DNA from: Prorocentrum cordatum
Lineage: Eukaryota > Sar > Dinophyceae > Prorocentrales > Prorocentraceae
Direction of reading: 5' to 3'
NCBI GenBank assembly: GCA_963575745.1
Contig: CAUYUJ010015715.1
Location: 62,001 to 126,000 of the forward strand
Length of the DNA: 64,000 nucleotides
Below are positions 33,907 through 44,354 of this stretch, in pieces. Positions within the stretch are counted from its first letter, which is position 1; every line of letters begins with the position of its first letter. Under the pieces are notes generated by a model. The model did not search any database and had not been told where the DNA came from. It saw nothing but the letters and a program-made list of their open reading frames with translations. Both the position numbers and the translations under genes were made by a program.

Positions 33907-36297
33907 CCGCCGCTCTGCGGTTGATCGGGAGTTTCTGTATATATAGAAGAAGGGGCGCGCGCTTCTGGGCGAGAGGGAAACGACCGAGAGAAGAAGGGGC
34001 GGCCGCCCCACAGGACCTCTCCATGGTGCCGGAAGCCCATCAAGACTCCCTCAGGGCCCCTCCCCCAGGGCCGGGGCTCCCTCGCCTGCCCCCTCCCCCT
34101 CCTCCTCCTCCTCCTCCTCCTCCTCCTCCTCCTTCGCCCCCGTCGGCATATCCAGGCGTGTTATGCAGTCAGGTCGTCCGTCTGGAAACGGTGCCGGAGG
34201 CCGCTCTGGGCTCCTCTGGGCATCCCCCCCGGGGCCCGTTTTGTGAGGATGTCTCAGGCGAGGGCGCCGGTTTGGGATTCGTCACCGGATCCAGCGGATC
34301 CAGCGGATCCGTCCGGAAACGGTGCCGGAGGCCGCTCTGGGCTCTGGGCATCCCCCCCGGGGCCCGTTTTGTGAGGATGTCTCAGGCGAGGGCGCCGGTT
34401 TGGGATTCGTCACCGGATCCAGCGGATCCAGCGGATCCGTCCGGAAACGGTGCCGGAGGCCGCTCTGGGCTCCTCTGGGCATCCCCCCCGGGGCCCGTTT
34501 TGTGAGGATGTCTCAGGCGAGGGCGACGGTTTGGGATTCGTCACCGGATCCAGCGGATCCAGCGGATCCAGCGGATCCAGCGGATCCGTCCGGAAACGGT
34601 GCCGGAGGCCGCTCTGGGCTCCTCTGGGCATCCCCCCCGGGGCCCGTTTTGTGAGGATGTCTCAGGCGAGGGCGCGGGTTTGGGATTCGTCACCGGATCC
34701 AGCGGATCCAGCGGATCCGTCCGGAAACGGTGCCGGAGGCCGCTCTGGGTTCCTCTGGGCATCCCCCCCGGGGCCCGTTTTGTGAGGATGTCTCAGGCGA
34801 GGGCGCCGGTTTGGGATTCGTCACCGGATCCAGCGGATCCAGCGGATCCAGCGGATCCGTCCGGAAACGGTGCCGGAGGCCGCTCTGGGCTCCTCTGGGC
34901 ATCCCCCCCGGGGCCCGTTTTGTGAGGGTGTCTCAGGCGAGGGCGCCGGTTTGGGATTCGTCACCGGATCCAGCGGATCCAGCGGATCCGTCCGGAAACG
35001 GTGCCGGAGGCCGCTCTGGGCTCCTATGGGCATCACCCCCGGGGCCCGTTTTGTGAGGATGTCTCAGGCGAGGGCGCCGGTTTGGGATTCGTCACCGGAT
35101 CCAGCGGATCCAGCGGATCCAGCGGATCCGTCCGGAAACGGTGCCGGAGGCCGCTCTGGGCTCCTCTGGGCATCCCCCCCGGGGCCCGTTTTGTGAGGAG
35201 GTCTCAGGCGAGGGCGCCGGTTTGGGATTCGTCACCGGATCCAGCGGATCCAGCGGATCCAGCGGATCCGTACGGAAACGGTGCCGGAGGCCGCTCTGGG
35301 CTCCTCTGGGCATCCCCCCCGGGGCTCGTTTTGTGAGGATGTCTCAGGCGAGGGCGCCGGTTTTAGATTCGTCACCGGATCCAGCGGATCCAGCGGACCA
35401 ATATTTCAAATTTAATTTATAATTTATAAAAAAATTTTCTAATTAAACATTAAATTCTTTATTTTTTTTTAAGCAAAATATTTTTAATTCCAGCGGATCC
35501 GTCCGGAAACGTTGCCGGAGGCCGCTCTAGGCTCCTCTGGGCATCCCCCCAGGGGCCCGTTTTGGAGGATGTCTCAGGCGAGGGCGCCGGTTTGGGATTC
35601 GTCACCGGATCCAGCGGATCCAGCGGATCCAGCAGATCCGTTCGGAAACGGTGCCGGAGGCCGCTCTGGGCTCCTCTGGGCATCCCCCCCGGGGCCCGTT
35701 TTGTGAGGATGTCTCAGGCGAGGGCGCCGGTTTGGGATTCGTCACCGAATCCAGCGGATCCAGCGGATCCAGCGGATCCAGCGGATCCGTCCGGAAACGG
35801 TGCCGGAGGCCGCTCTGGGCTCCTCTGGGCATCACCCCCGGGGCCCGTTTTGTGAGGATGTCTCAGGCGAGGGCGCCGGTTTGGGATTCGTCACCGGATC
35901 CAGCGGATCCAGCGGATCCAGCGGATCCGTCCGGAACCGGTGCCGGAGGCCGCTCTGGGCTCCTCTGGGCATCCCCCCCGGGGCCCGTTTTGTGAGGATG
36001 TCTCAGGCGAGGGCGCCGGTTTGGGATTCGTCACCGGATCCAGCGGACCCAGCGGATCCAGCGGATCCGTCCGGAAACGGTGCCGGAGGCCGCTCTGGGC
36101 TCCTCTGGGCACCCCCCCCGGGGCCCGTTTTGTGAGGATGTCTCAGGCGAGGGCGCCGGTTTGGGATTCGTCACCGGATCCAGCGGATCCAGCGGATCCA
36201 GCGGGTCCGTCCGGAAACGGTGCCGGAGGCCGCTCTGGGCTCGTGCTCTTCGCGCCGGGGGTGAGGATGACGTGAGTTCCGCAGAAACTCCCTCAAA
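33907..36297 (+). mobile_element. Composite satellite element C4
   Basis: Left GGGAGTTTCTGT at 33927-33938, right GCAGAAACTCCC at 36281-36292. Contains a (TCC)n tract (34095-34132) and the longest uninterrupted-family array (34183-36243), with units stepping 122, 131, 140 and 149 bp according to the number of GGATCCAGC 9-mers. One unit is split by a 90-bp AT-rich insertion at 35400-35492. Confidence 0.7.
35400..35492. other. AT-rich insertion inside a satellite unit
   Basis: About 90 bp made almost only of A and T (TTTAATTTATAATTTATAAA and a T9 run) interrupt the GGATCCAGC sub-repeats. CCAGCGGA occurs on both sides, but that 8-mer is also the array period, so it cannot be called a target duplication. 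No coding content. Confidence 0.85.
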
Positions 36298-36298
36298 T

Positions 36299-36383
36299 TA
36301 CTTGTATAGGGGCGTGTTGGCCCGGGATGAAATTTCCCATGTGGATCGAAATCTGGTTGTCCCACAAATCTTGTTTACTAGCC
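36299..36383 (-). CDS. Small unassigned coding fragment between C4 and C5
   Basis: The minus strand reads ASKQDLWDNQISIHMGNFIP, GQHAPIQ between two composite-element ends. Phase at both edges is compatible with joining to the fragment at 33658-33905 if both elements are removed as introns. Too short to identify. Confidence 0.35.
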
Positions 36384-36639
36384 GGCCGCTCTGCGGTTGA
36401 TCGGGGGTTTCTGTATATAGAAGAAGGTGCGTGCGCTTGTTGGCGAGGGTGAGAATGAGGTTCCTCCTCCTCCTCCTCCTCCTCCTCCTCCTCCTCCTCC
36501 TCCATCCTTCTCTTGCCTCCGTCTGTCCTCCTCCACCCCGCAGCTCCATCATCTCCTCCTCCTCCTCCTCCTCCTCCTCCTCCTCCTCCTCCTCCTCCTC
36601 TTCCTCCTCATTCCTCCTCTGGGCACCTCCCCCGGGGCG

Positions 36640-38813
36640 CGGATCCACCGGATCTGTCCGGATCTGTCCGGAAACGGTGCCGGAGGCCGCTCTGGGCTCC
36701 TCTGGGCACCTCCCCCGGGGCCGGTTTTGTGAGGATGTCTCAAGCGAGGGCGCTGGTTTGGGATTCGTCGGCGGATCCACCGGATCCAGCGGATCTGTCC
36801 GGAAACGGTGCCGGAGGCCGCTCTGGGCTCCTCGGGGCACCTCCCCCGGGGCCGGTTTTGTGAGGATGTCTCAAGCGAGGGCGCCGGTTTGGGATTCGTC
36901 GGCGGATCCACCGGATCCACCGGATCTGTCCGGAAACGGTGCCTGAGGCCGCTCTGGGATCCTCTGGGCACCTCCCCCGGGGCCGGTTTTGTGAGGATGT
37001 CTCAAGCGAGGGCGCCGGTTTGGGATTCGTCGGCGGATCCACCGGATCCACCGGATCTGTCCGGAAACGGTGCCTGAGGCCGCTCTGGGCTCCTCTGGGC
37101 ACCTCCCCCGGTGCCGGTTTTGTGAGGATGTCTCAAGCGAGGGCGCCGGTTTGGGATTCGTCACCGGATCCAGCGGATCCACCGGATCTGTCCGGAAACG
37201 GTGCCGGAGGCCGCTCTGGGCTCCTCTGGGCACCTCCCCCGGGGCGGTTTTGTGAGGATTTCTCAAGCGAGGGCGCCGGTTTGGGATTCGTCACCGGATC
37301 CACCGGATCTGTCCGGAAACGGTGCCGGAGGCCGCTCTGGGCTCCTCTGGGCACCTCCCCCGGGGCCGGTTTTGTGAGGATGTCTCAAGCGAGGGCGCCG
37401 GTATGGGATTCGTCACCGGATCCAGCGGATCCAGCGGATCCACCGGATCTGTCCGGAAACGGTGCCGGAGGCCGCTCTGGGCTCCTCTGGGCACCTCCCC
37501 CGGGGCCGGTTTTGTGAGGATGTCTCAAGCGAGGGCGCCGGTTTGGGATTCGTCACCGGATCCAATCGGATCCACCTCTGGGCTCCTCTGGGCACCTCCC
37601 CCGGGGCCGGTTTTGTGAGGATGTCTCAAGCGAGGGCGCCGGTTTGGGATTCGTCACGGATCCACCGGATCCAGCGGATCCACCGGATGTCCGGAAACGG
37701 TGCCGGAGGCCGCTCTGGGCTCCTCTGGGCACCTCCCCCGGGGCCGGTTTTGTGAGGAGGTCTCAAGCGAGGGCGCCGGTTTGGGATTCGTCACCGGATC
37801 CAGCGGATCCAGCGGATCCACCGGATCTGTCCGGAAACGGTGCCGGAGGCCGCTCTGGGCTCCTCTGGGCACCTCCCCCGGGGCCGGTTTTGTGAGGATG
37901 TCTCAAGCGAGGGCGCCGGTTTGGGATTCGTCACCGGATCCAGCGGATCTCGGATCTGTCCGGAAACGGTGCCGGAGGCCGCTCTGGGCTCCTCTGGGCA
38001 CCTCCCCCGGGGCCGGTTTTGTGAGGATGTCTCAAGCGAGGGCGCCGGTTTGGGATTCGTCACCGGATCCACGGATCTGTCCGGAAACGGTGCCGGAGGC
38101 CGCTCTGGGCTCCTCTGGGCACCTCCCCCGGGGCCGGTTTTGTGAGGATGTCTCAAGCGAGGGCGCCGGTTTGGGATTCGTCACCGGATCCAGCGGATCC
38201 ACCGGATCTGTCCGGAAACGGTGCCGGAGGCCGCTCTGGGCTCCTCTGGGCACCTCCCCCGGGGCCGGTTTTGTGAGGATGTCTCAAGCGAGGGCGCCGG
38301 TTTGGGATTCGTCGGATCCACCGGATCCACCGGATCTGTCCGGAAACGGTGCCGGAGGCCGCTCTGGGCTCCTCTGGGCACCTCCCCCGGGGCCGGTTTT
38401 GTGAGGATGTCTCAAGCGAGGGCGCCGGTTTGGGATTCGTCACCGGATCCACCGGATCTGTCCGGAAACGGTGCCGGAGGCCGCTCTGGGCTCCTCTGGG
38501 CACCTCCCCCGGGGCCGGTTTTGTGAGGATGTCTCAAGCGAGGGCGCCGGTTTGGGATTCGTCACCGGATCCACCGGATCTGTCCGGAAACGGTGCCGGA
38601 GGCCGCTCTGGGCTCCTCTGGGCACCTCCCCCGGGGCCGGTTTTGTGAGGATGTCTCAAGCGAGGGCGCCGGTTTGGGATTCGTCACCGGATCCACCGGA
38701 TCTGTCCGGAAACGGTGCCGGAGGCCGCTCTGGGCTCCTCTGGGCACCTCCCCCGGGGCCGGTTTTGTGAGGATGTCTCAAGCGAGGGCGCCGGTTTGGG
38801 ATTCGTCACCGGA
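36640..38813 (+). repeat. GGATCC satellite array of C5 (GGATCCACC/GGATCTGTCC subfamily)
   Basis: About 17 units, the last ones exactly 122 bp. This subfamily (also C0) differs from C1-C4 by CACCTCCCCCGGGGCCGG in place of CATCCCCCCCGGGGCCCG, and by TCAAGCG in place of TCAGGCG. Confidence 0.9.
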
Positions 38814-38932
38814 CCTTGAGACTCCAGACTCCAAGGTCGATCTATAGTGCGGGGTCGAACTATAGATCGACCTGGCACTTTCCTTGGGTCGCACTATAGT
38901 CCAACCCATGATTTTTGGCCAGGTCGTACTTT
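38814..38932 (+). repeat. Left terminal inverted repeat and subterminal motifs
   Basis: TIR core 38828-38864. Inside it, GGTCGAACTATAGATCGACC at 38853-38872 is itself an imperfect palindrome. Further motifs are GGTCGCACTATAG (about 38886) and AGGTCGTACTTTT (about 38920). Confidence 0.85.
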
Positions 38933-39101
38933 TCTTCGCTCGCGCATTGTTAAGGATCCCCTGAGTGAGGGGGCATGCGTCCCCTGAGCGAGGGGTATCG
39001 GCTGCATCACATTGCGCGCATGTTACAACATCCCGCAGCTGCGAAGGCTCGAGGGCACATAGCGCTACTCTTGCTTGCGCGCACTGCGCGGGGGGTGGGC
39101 A

Positions 39102-40507
39102 ATGGTCAAGGGCAAGACGGAGGTGAAGATACGGGCTTCTTCTGTGACTGAGGAACAGTTGAAGCCGCTCGTGAAACAGCACATTGATCTCATCGAAAAA
39201 TGCCAACTGCAAGGGGGCATAGATGACTTCATGAAGAACAACATGCCGTTTCTCTTGCCGCTTGCGCAGCTCACCACACGCGTCAAATGGAAGAACCTCC
39301 AGGATGTCGTGTTGAAGCAGAAGCCGAACATGCACCAGGAAGAGTGTAGGCGTTTCTGCCAGGAGGTGGCCAACGCTTTCAGCCATGTTTGCAACAAGTT
39401 CTACATCGCCAAGACGGGGGGGAAGCTGGAGGCGCACGCAAAAATGCTTGGGGTGGCAATGGGGCTGCAGCCTGGCAGGGCAAGCCCAAGCACAGGAGAG
39501 AGCAAAAAACGCGCCGACAGCAGCTCCGACATAGAGATGGCCCCTCCGAAATCTTCCGCGGCCGCCGCGTCGTCCAGCGCAGATGGGGGCAGCAGGCGCA
39601 ATGTCATCAAGAACGCCTTCGGCATCAGCCCGCCTCCGAAGCCGGCAGGGAAGAAACAGAAGGTTGCCACGTGGAGCCCGATGATGGTGTTCTCGTCGCA
39701 GGAGGACGTCGAGCTCGCTGACCCGCCCGCCGCGGCCCCGAAGGAGGATCGGAGGGGGCGGGCAGGGTGGGAGGGGGAGGGGGGCAGTTTTGATTTTTCA
39801 CGGCGTAACCGAACCCCTTCGGGAGGGGAGCTCGGGAGGGGCAAGTGAGCTGCCCGCCCCAGGATCCCCTGGCCACGTATTTCGATTTCAACTCCGAGCC
39901 GATGTGCATGGTGATGAAGTTCGCAGACAGGGAGGAGCGGGGAACACTGACGAAAGGATGCGATGGTTTCTTGGATGCCGTGTTTCCCGACGGCAGGACG
40001 GAGAAGACGGAGCAGCCCAACGCCCTCCTGGCAGCAAGAGCGGCAGCCGCGCAGGCGAAGGCGAAAGCGCGCAAAAAAGGGAAGCCAGCAGGACATGTAG
40101 TGGCAAAGCAGCCTGCAATGAGAAAGCCCAGTGCAGCCGCCGCGAACACGGAGACGGACCAGGACGATGAGGGGGAGGAGGAAGAGCAGCTGGAACCCGA
40201 TGAGCCCGTGGATGCTGCAGATGAGCCCTCGGCCGGCGCTGGGCCCCCCGCTGGCCACGCCGACCGCGGGTACAGCGTGATGTACTACAAGAGGGGCCAC
40301 GCTATCGGGTTGAAGCGGACGCACGGTGAGAAGAACCAGTTTGTGAGTTTCGGCGGGAAGAAGTACAAGGACATCTTGGACGAGGCCACGCTCAGGGAGA
40401 TCGGCGCAGAGCTGAAGAAGGCCTTGGTCGACGGCACCGTGGCTGACACCAAGGAAGCTGCTAAGGCGGAGGCTGAGCGCTTAGTGGCACAGCGCTTGGG
40501 CGACTAA
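39102..40507 (+). CDS. Transposon gene A: two-exon protein with C-terminal SFGG module
   Basis: Exons 39102-39746 and 39863-40507 join in frame to 429 residues. The start MVKGKTEVKIRASSVTEEQ is the first ATG. The N-terminal part is helical (LKPLVKQHIDLIEKCQLQGG, FCQEVANAFSHVCNKFYIAK) with Trp/Lys-rich NFWK-like stretches. The middle is Ser/Ala/Pro and Lys-rich with GKKQK, a possible nuclear signal, followed by an acidic DDEGEEEEQLEPDEP. The C-terminus reads YSVMYYKRGHAIGLKRTHGE, KNQFVSFGGKK, then a helix (REIGAELKKAL). That strand-strand-SFGG-helix layout is reminiscent of a small AP2-like DNA-binding fold, which is inference. I recall this C-terminal module from unannotated dinoflagellate proteins. 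Likely a nuclear, transposon-encoded accessory or DNA-binding protein. Confidence 0.7.
39747..39862 (+). other. Introner-like intron of gene A (116 bp, GA-AG)
   Basis: AGGATC occurs at 39745-39750 and at 39861-39866, and splicing at AG|GATC joins the two exon frames exactly (116 = 2 mod 3, as required). Just inside, GGGGCGGGCAG (39755-39765) and CTGCCCGCCCC (39850-39860) are perfect inverted repeats. Inverted ends plus a target-site-like direct repeat that supplies both splice sites is the known structure of dinoflagellate introners. The donor would be the non-canonical GA. Confidence 0.7.
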
Positions 40508-40544
40508 TCGCATCCATCCTCATCATCGCATCCATCCCCATCAT

Positions 40545-40790
40545 CATCCTTACCGTCTTCATCGCCATTGCCATCGCCACGCCCGTTGGCAGAGCGCCCC
40601 CTCCAGTGCTAGACGACACCCCCTCATCGCAGGGGCGCCCCTCCGTGAGGGGACCGCGTGATGGATTGGCGAGTGATGGAACCCCTTAAGAGGGGAACCC
40701 CTTAAGAGGGGCTTCAGCGCACTCGCGATAAGACAGGGCAACGGCCCCCTCCGAGAGGGGACCCCTCTGGGAGGGGATCAAAGGTGCGGC
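40545..40790. repeat. Cluster of short CCCCT...AGGGG hairpins
   Basis: CCCCTCATCGCAGGGG, CCCCTCCGTGAGGGG, CCCCTTAAGAGGGG twice, CCCCCTCCGAGAGGGG and CCCCTCTGGGAGGGG occur within 170 bp between genes A and B. Each can form a five- to seven-base-pair stem with a small loop. Confidence 0.75.
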
Positions 40791-41088
40791 AGTCTGCTTA
40801 CTCATTATGTGTATGGCATTGCGTTTCCTCCTCGTCCCATCCCTCTCCCATCTGCTTCCATGTTCTTAGTCCGCAACCGTTCGACAGAGCTGACACCCAG
40901 CGCGCTTGGGGGCCAGCCCCCCGCCCCGAGCTCGCGGCCATGCGGGCGCTCATCATGTGCCTCTCGGCGCTCCAGGTCGCGCGGAAGCAGAATGCAAGGG
41001 GGGAGTTGGGGCAGGATGAGGAGAAAAGTAAGAGTGACGGCCACTTGTGTGGCCATCTGGGCGATGAAAAATCAACCCAGCAGCCGAG

Positions 41089-41129
41089 TTTTAGACCCAC
41101 CTTTTTTAGCAAAAAAGGGGGGTCTAAAA
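41089..41129. repeat. 19-bp hairpin
   Basis: TTTTAGACCCACCTTTTTT (41089-41107), loop AGC, then AAAAAAGGGGGGTCTAAAA (41111-41129): 18 of 19 positions pair. Located between genes A and B, in the gene A 3' or gene B 5' flank. As RNA it could act in 3'-end formation; no evidence decides this. Confidence 0.7.
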
Positions 41130-41261
41130 TTGGACGAATTCCTATGACATTCCATTGCATTCACCCCCCCGAAGGGCCTCCCACGAGGCCCCCAGATTTT
41201 AGCCTTTTGAGTCTGACTATAAACTTTCGGCCGCAACCGTTCTGGACCCCAGGCTTCCGGC

Positions 41262-43086
41262 ATGATGACGTCGGGCGGCTGCGGCGGCGGGCTGCCTCCA
41301 GGAGGCGGTGGCGGCGGCAAGCGGCCTCGCGAGGAGCTGGGGGTGCAAGTGGTTAAGGCGCCCCTTCCTGAGGGGATTCGTTTACAGAGACCCTTGCCAG
41401 AGGGGATTTATCGATAGAACCTCCCCTTCCTGAGGGGATTCATTCACAGAGACCCGTGACCCGTCCTGAAGGGATTGATTTACAGAGACACCCTGCAGGA
41501 CGGGCACGCGCCTGTCTTTGAGGTCGACGACGACGACAGCGAGGCGGAGGAGGAGTTCATGCTGGACTTCCAGGGCCCCAGAAAGCGGTACACCCGCTCG
41601 TCCCACCGCTTGTGGCTTCGCAAGATGAACTGCAAGAAGTGTTGGCAGTGCGGCAAACACACCTTCTTCTCGGTGTGCGTTGGCAAGACGTGCCAGGAAC
41701 ACCACGCGACCCAGTGGTTCCACGGGCACGGCGACCGCGACCGCAACGGGAGGAGGTGGAGGGGCGGCAAGAGCGAGGTCGCCAGGGCCAGGCAACGCAA
41801 GGGTGCAAGTGGTGGGGAGGGGGGAACCCTCAAACATTGAGGAGTGAAGTTATGTCGGTTTGATGTTTTGATTTTCTCAATGTTTATCCTGGTCAGTTTT
41901 CTGCGCCTGCCAGGCACTGGCAGCGGGGGTGCGATGCCAGGGAGGCGGTCTTGGTCGGCCTGCTGCAGGACCGCACCCCCCCCTCTGCCCCGCGCTGCCA
42001 AGAAGGGAGGGCCCCTGTTTGAGGGGATAAACGAGGGGGGACCGAATGAACGCGAGGAGAGGCCCCTCTCATGGGGGTGAGCTTACTTCGTTCCCCGACA
42101 GGAGCAGCAGGGCGAAACAGCAGCGCAGCCGCCGCCCCCGCAGGGGGGGGCCAACGCCACCGATAGGCCCGCCACCCGCAGCACTGTTAGCAGCAGCAGC
42201 GGCTGGACCCCCCGCAGCAGCACCGCTCGCAGGAGCACCGCCACCCGCGGCAGCAGACCCGCCCGCAGCAGCAGCAGCAGCGGCAGCACCTGCCGAAGCA
42301 ATGCAGGTTGACGCCTCCGACGACGGAGCCCGAGAGGGGGAGGAAGAAGAGGGGGATGAGGGCGAGTGGGAAGAGGGCATGGAGGAGGAAGAGGAGTCAG
42401 AGGAGCCTGATGAGCTGATGAGGCTGGAGGAAGAGCACGCAAGGGAGCATCGGAAGCTCTTGCGGGCGTTGAATCGCACGGAGGCGGCACGCAGGCGCGT
42501 CGAAAGGCAGAAAGAGCGCCTTCGGCAGGAGCAGGGGCGCAGGGCAGAGCAGGAGATCATCCGCCTGAGGCGGGCGCAACAACAGCAGAGGGACGCCGCG
42601 CTGAGGCGGGAGGCAGAGGTCCGCCTGGAGCTGCAGAGGGCAGCAGAGGCCGCCGAAGCGCAGGCGAGGACGGGGCTGCTGGCTGCCGAAGCGGCCGTAC
42701 GGAGGGCGGAAGCGGCTGCTAGGGCTGCCAAGGATGCGGAGGACGCAGCGCGGGCCAATGAGGAAGTGGAGCAGAAACAGAAACGAGAGGCAGAGGAGCG
42801 GCAGGCGGCAGAGACGGCAGCGCCAGAAGCGGCAACACCAGAGCAGCCAGAGACGGGCGCAGCAACGGCGGACGCAGCGAGGGCGGACGCGGGAGAGAAA
42901 GCAGACGAAGCCACGCAGAACGCAGACAACAAAAATAATGACCCCAAGGCAAAAAGAAGGCCCCGCGCGGACCAGGCGGGAGGCAGACCCTCGAAAGCAG
43001 CGAGGGGCGACAAAGACAAGGACAAGGACACGGAGAAGGACAAGGGCAACGGCAAGCGCCCGAAGGCGGACCCTAAGAGGGGTTAG
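41262..43086 (+). CDS. Transposon gene B: zinc-binding, coiled-coil nuclear-type protein
   Basis: Best-supported model: exons 41262-41342, 41499-41802, 41914-42010 and 42102-43086, all phases agreeing, 488 residues. Exon 1 is Gly-rich ending KRPREELG. Exon 2 has an acidic EVDDDDSEAEEEFMLDFQGP, then MNCKKCWQCGKHTFFSVC, VGKTCQEHHATQWFHGHGD: six Cys/His-rich positions suited to zinc binding, similar in style to the cysteine-rich ends of some transposases. Exon 4 has a Pro/Ala linker, an acidic stretch (EGEEEEGDEGEWEEGMEEEE), a long coiled coil (RLEEEHAREHRKLLRALNRT through EDAARANEEVEQKQKREAEE) and a Lys/Asp-rich basic tail (KDKDKDTEKDKGNGKRPK). Likely a DNA-binding oligomer. The third exon and its GC donor are the least certain part; the true start may lie upstream. 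Confidence 0.6.
41343..41498 (+). other. Intron 1 of gene B with three hairpin repeats
   Basis: GT (GTGCAAGTGG) to AG (CCCTGCAG), 156 bp, phase 0. It holds three near-repeats of CCCCTTCCTGAGGGGATTC / GTTTACAGAGACCC. The second intron begins with the same GTGCAAGTGG at 41803, which suggests shared origin of the two donors. Confidence 0.6.
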
Positions 43087-43420
43087 GACCGCTTCTCCAT
43101 CCTCCTGGTCACTCTTCCTCCTGCTCCTGCTTGTCGCCCGCCCTCCTCCTTGTCCATCTCCCTCCTGCTTCTGCTCTTCCTCCTTGTCAATCTTCCTCCT
43201 GCACCCCCATCCGCCCCAGGACGGCGCGCCCTGAGCCGCGGGGCGACCGCGTCGGCGACGGCGCCGACATCCATATACATTTGCGCGGCCTCTCGCGCCA
43301 GAATAGAGGCGGTACGGGTTAAGGGGGCTCTGCTTGACTGCGGCCCCTTCATTGCAGGGGCGCGCGCGGCTGCCCCTGGCAGAGGGGGCGGGCGATCACG
43401 AAACCGATTATCTTAAGGGG

Positions 43421-43581
43421 AAATTCTCTTTGGAGAATTCTCTTAAGAGAATTCTCTTAAGAGAATTCTCTTAAGAGAATTCTCTTAAGAGAATTGTGTG
43501 GATGTCTCAGGCAAAACCAACAATTCTCTTAAGAGAATTCTCTTAAGAGAATTCTCTTAAGAGAATTCTCTTAAGAGAATC
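43421..43581. repeat. Palindromic 14-bp array with central spacer
   Basis: AATTCTCTTAAGAG, a perfect palindrome, is repeated about four times on each side of a spacer of about 27 bp (GTGTGGATGTCTCAGGCAAA...). Because the unit is palindromic, the whole block is also an inverted repeat and can extrude as a cruciform. It lies between genes B and C, close to the middle of the transposon. Confidence 0.9.
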
Positions 43582-43599
43582 TCTCTCATAGGTCGCTTG

Positions 43600-44110
43600 C
43601 AGTGCACCCCCCCTCGCTGCATGGGGGCCAGACGAGTCCCGCTGAGGGGCGAAACGCCCCTGGCTGAGGGTGGGGGGGGAGGGGGCGGGGCTGGGCCGTA
43701 TCTGACGGGCCCCCTAGGGGGGTTGGGGGGCGCGGTGTTCCTGATTGAGGGGGGCCCCTGAAACATCTTTGACGGGCCCCTTGTCCTTTACTGAGGGCCC
43801 CTTTAATGAGGGGGGCAGTGTGAGCAGGGGCAGCAGGGGGGAGCAGTAGCATTGCATCATGGGTGAGTCGTTCGGGCCCCTGTGCTTGCCTGCCGCGCAA
43901 AGCAATCCAGAGAGGGGGGCGCCCCTTTTTGAGGGGACGCGCACCCCTTACTGAGGGGGGGGCCCTGACACATCCCCTCCCCCTCCCCGCCTCACCGCTG
44001 ATGAGGTAGCACCCCTTCTCTTCGAGGGGGAGGAGACGACCGCGTGGGTGCCGAGCCCCTTCGAGGGGAGAGAAACGAACCCCTGGCTGAGGGGAAGGCT
44101 CGACGACACT
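43600..44110. repeat. Second cluster of CCCCT...AGGGG hairpins
   Basis: CCCCTGGCTGAGGG, CCCCTTTAATGAGGGG, CCCCTTTTTGAGGGG, CCCCTTACTGAGGGG, CCCCTTCGAGGGG and CCCCTGGCTGAGGGG occur between genes B and C. No coding frame is convincing here. Confidence 0.7.
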
Positions 44111-44354
44111 GAAATGTACCACCACACACGCCACACCCACAGTGCCACACCACACCCACACGCACCACTGAAGTGCGCGGGGAAGGCCCCCGACGATCTA
44201 CTTGCCATTCGCAGGCGTTTCGGCTGCCGCAGGGCATTTCGATTTTGCTGCTGTATCCCAAATTTCAGGGGTCAGTTCCGCGGCAGCCATGCCCGCCCCA
44301 GGAGTAGTCCCTCCTCTGCTCCTGCTGGGCACTCTCCTCACACCGTTGTGCAGC

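Noticed and set aside
31963-38813. Dozens of similar open frames of 60-230 codons through the GGATCC arrays
   Set aside because: They are translations of the satellite in all frames. Unit lengths are 2 mod 3, so frames rotate from unit to unit.
43586-44161. Minus-strand frames between transposon genes B and C
   Set aside because: Pro/Gly-rich translation of the CCCCT...AGGGG hairpin cluster. All supported genes of the element are on the plus strand.
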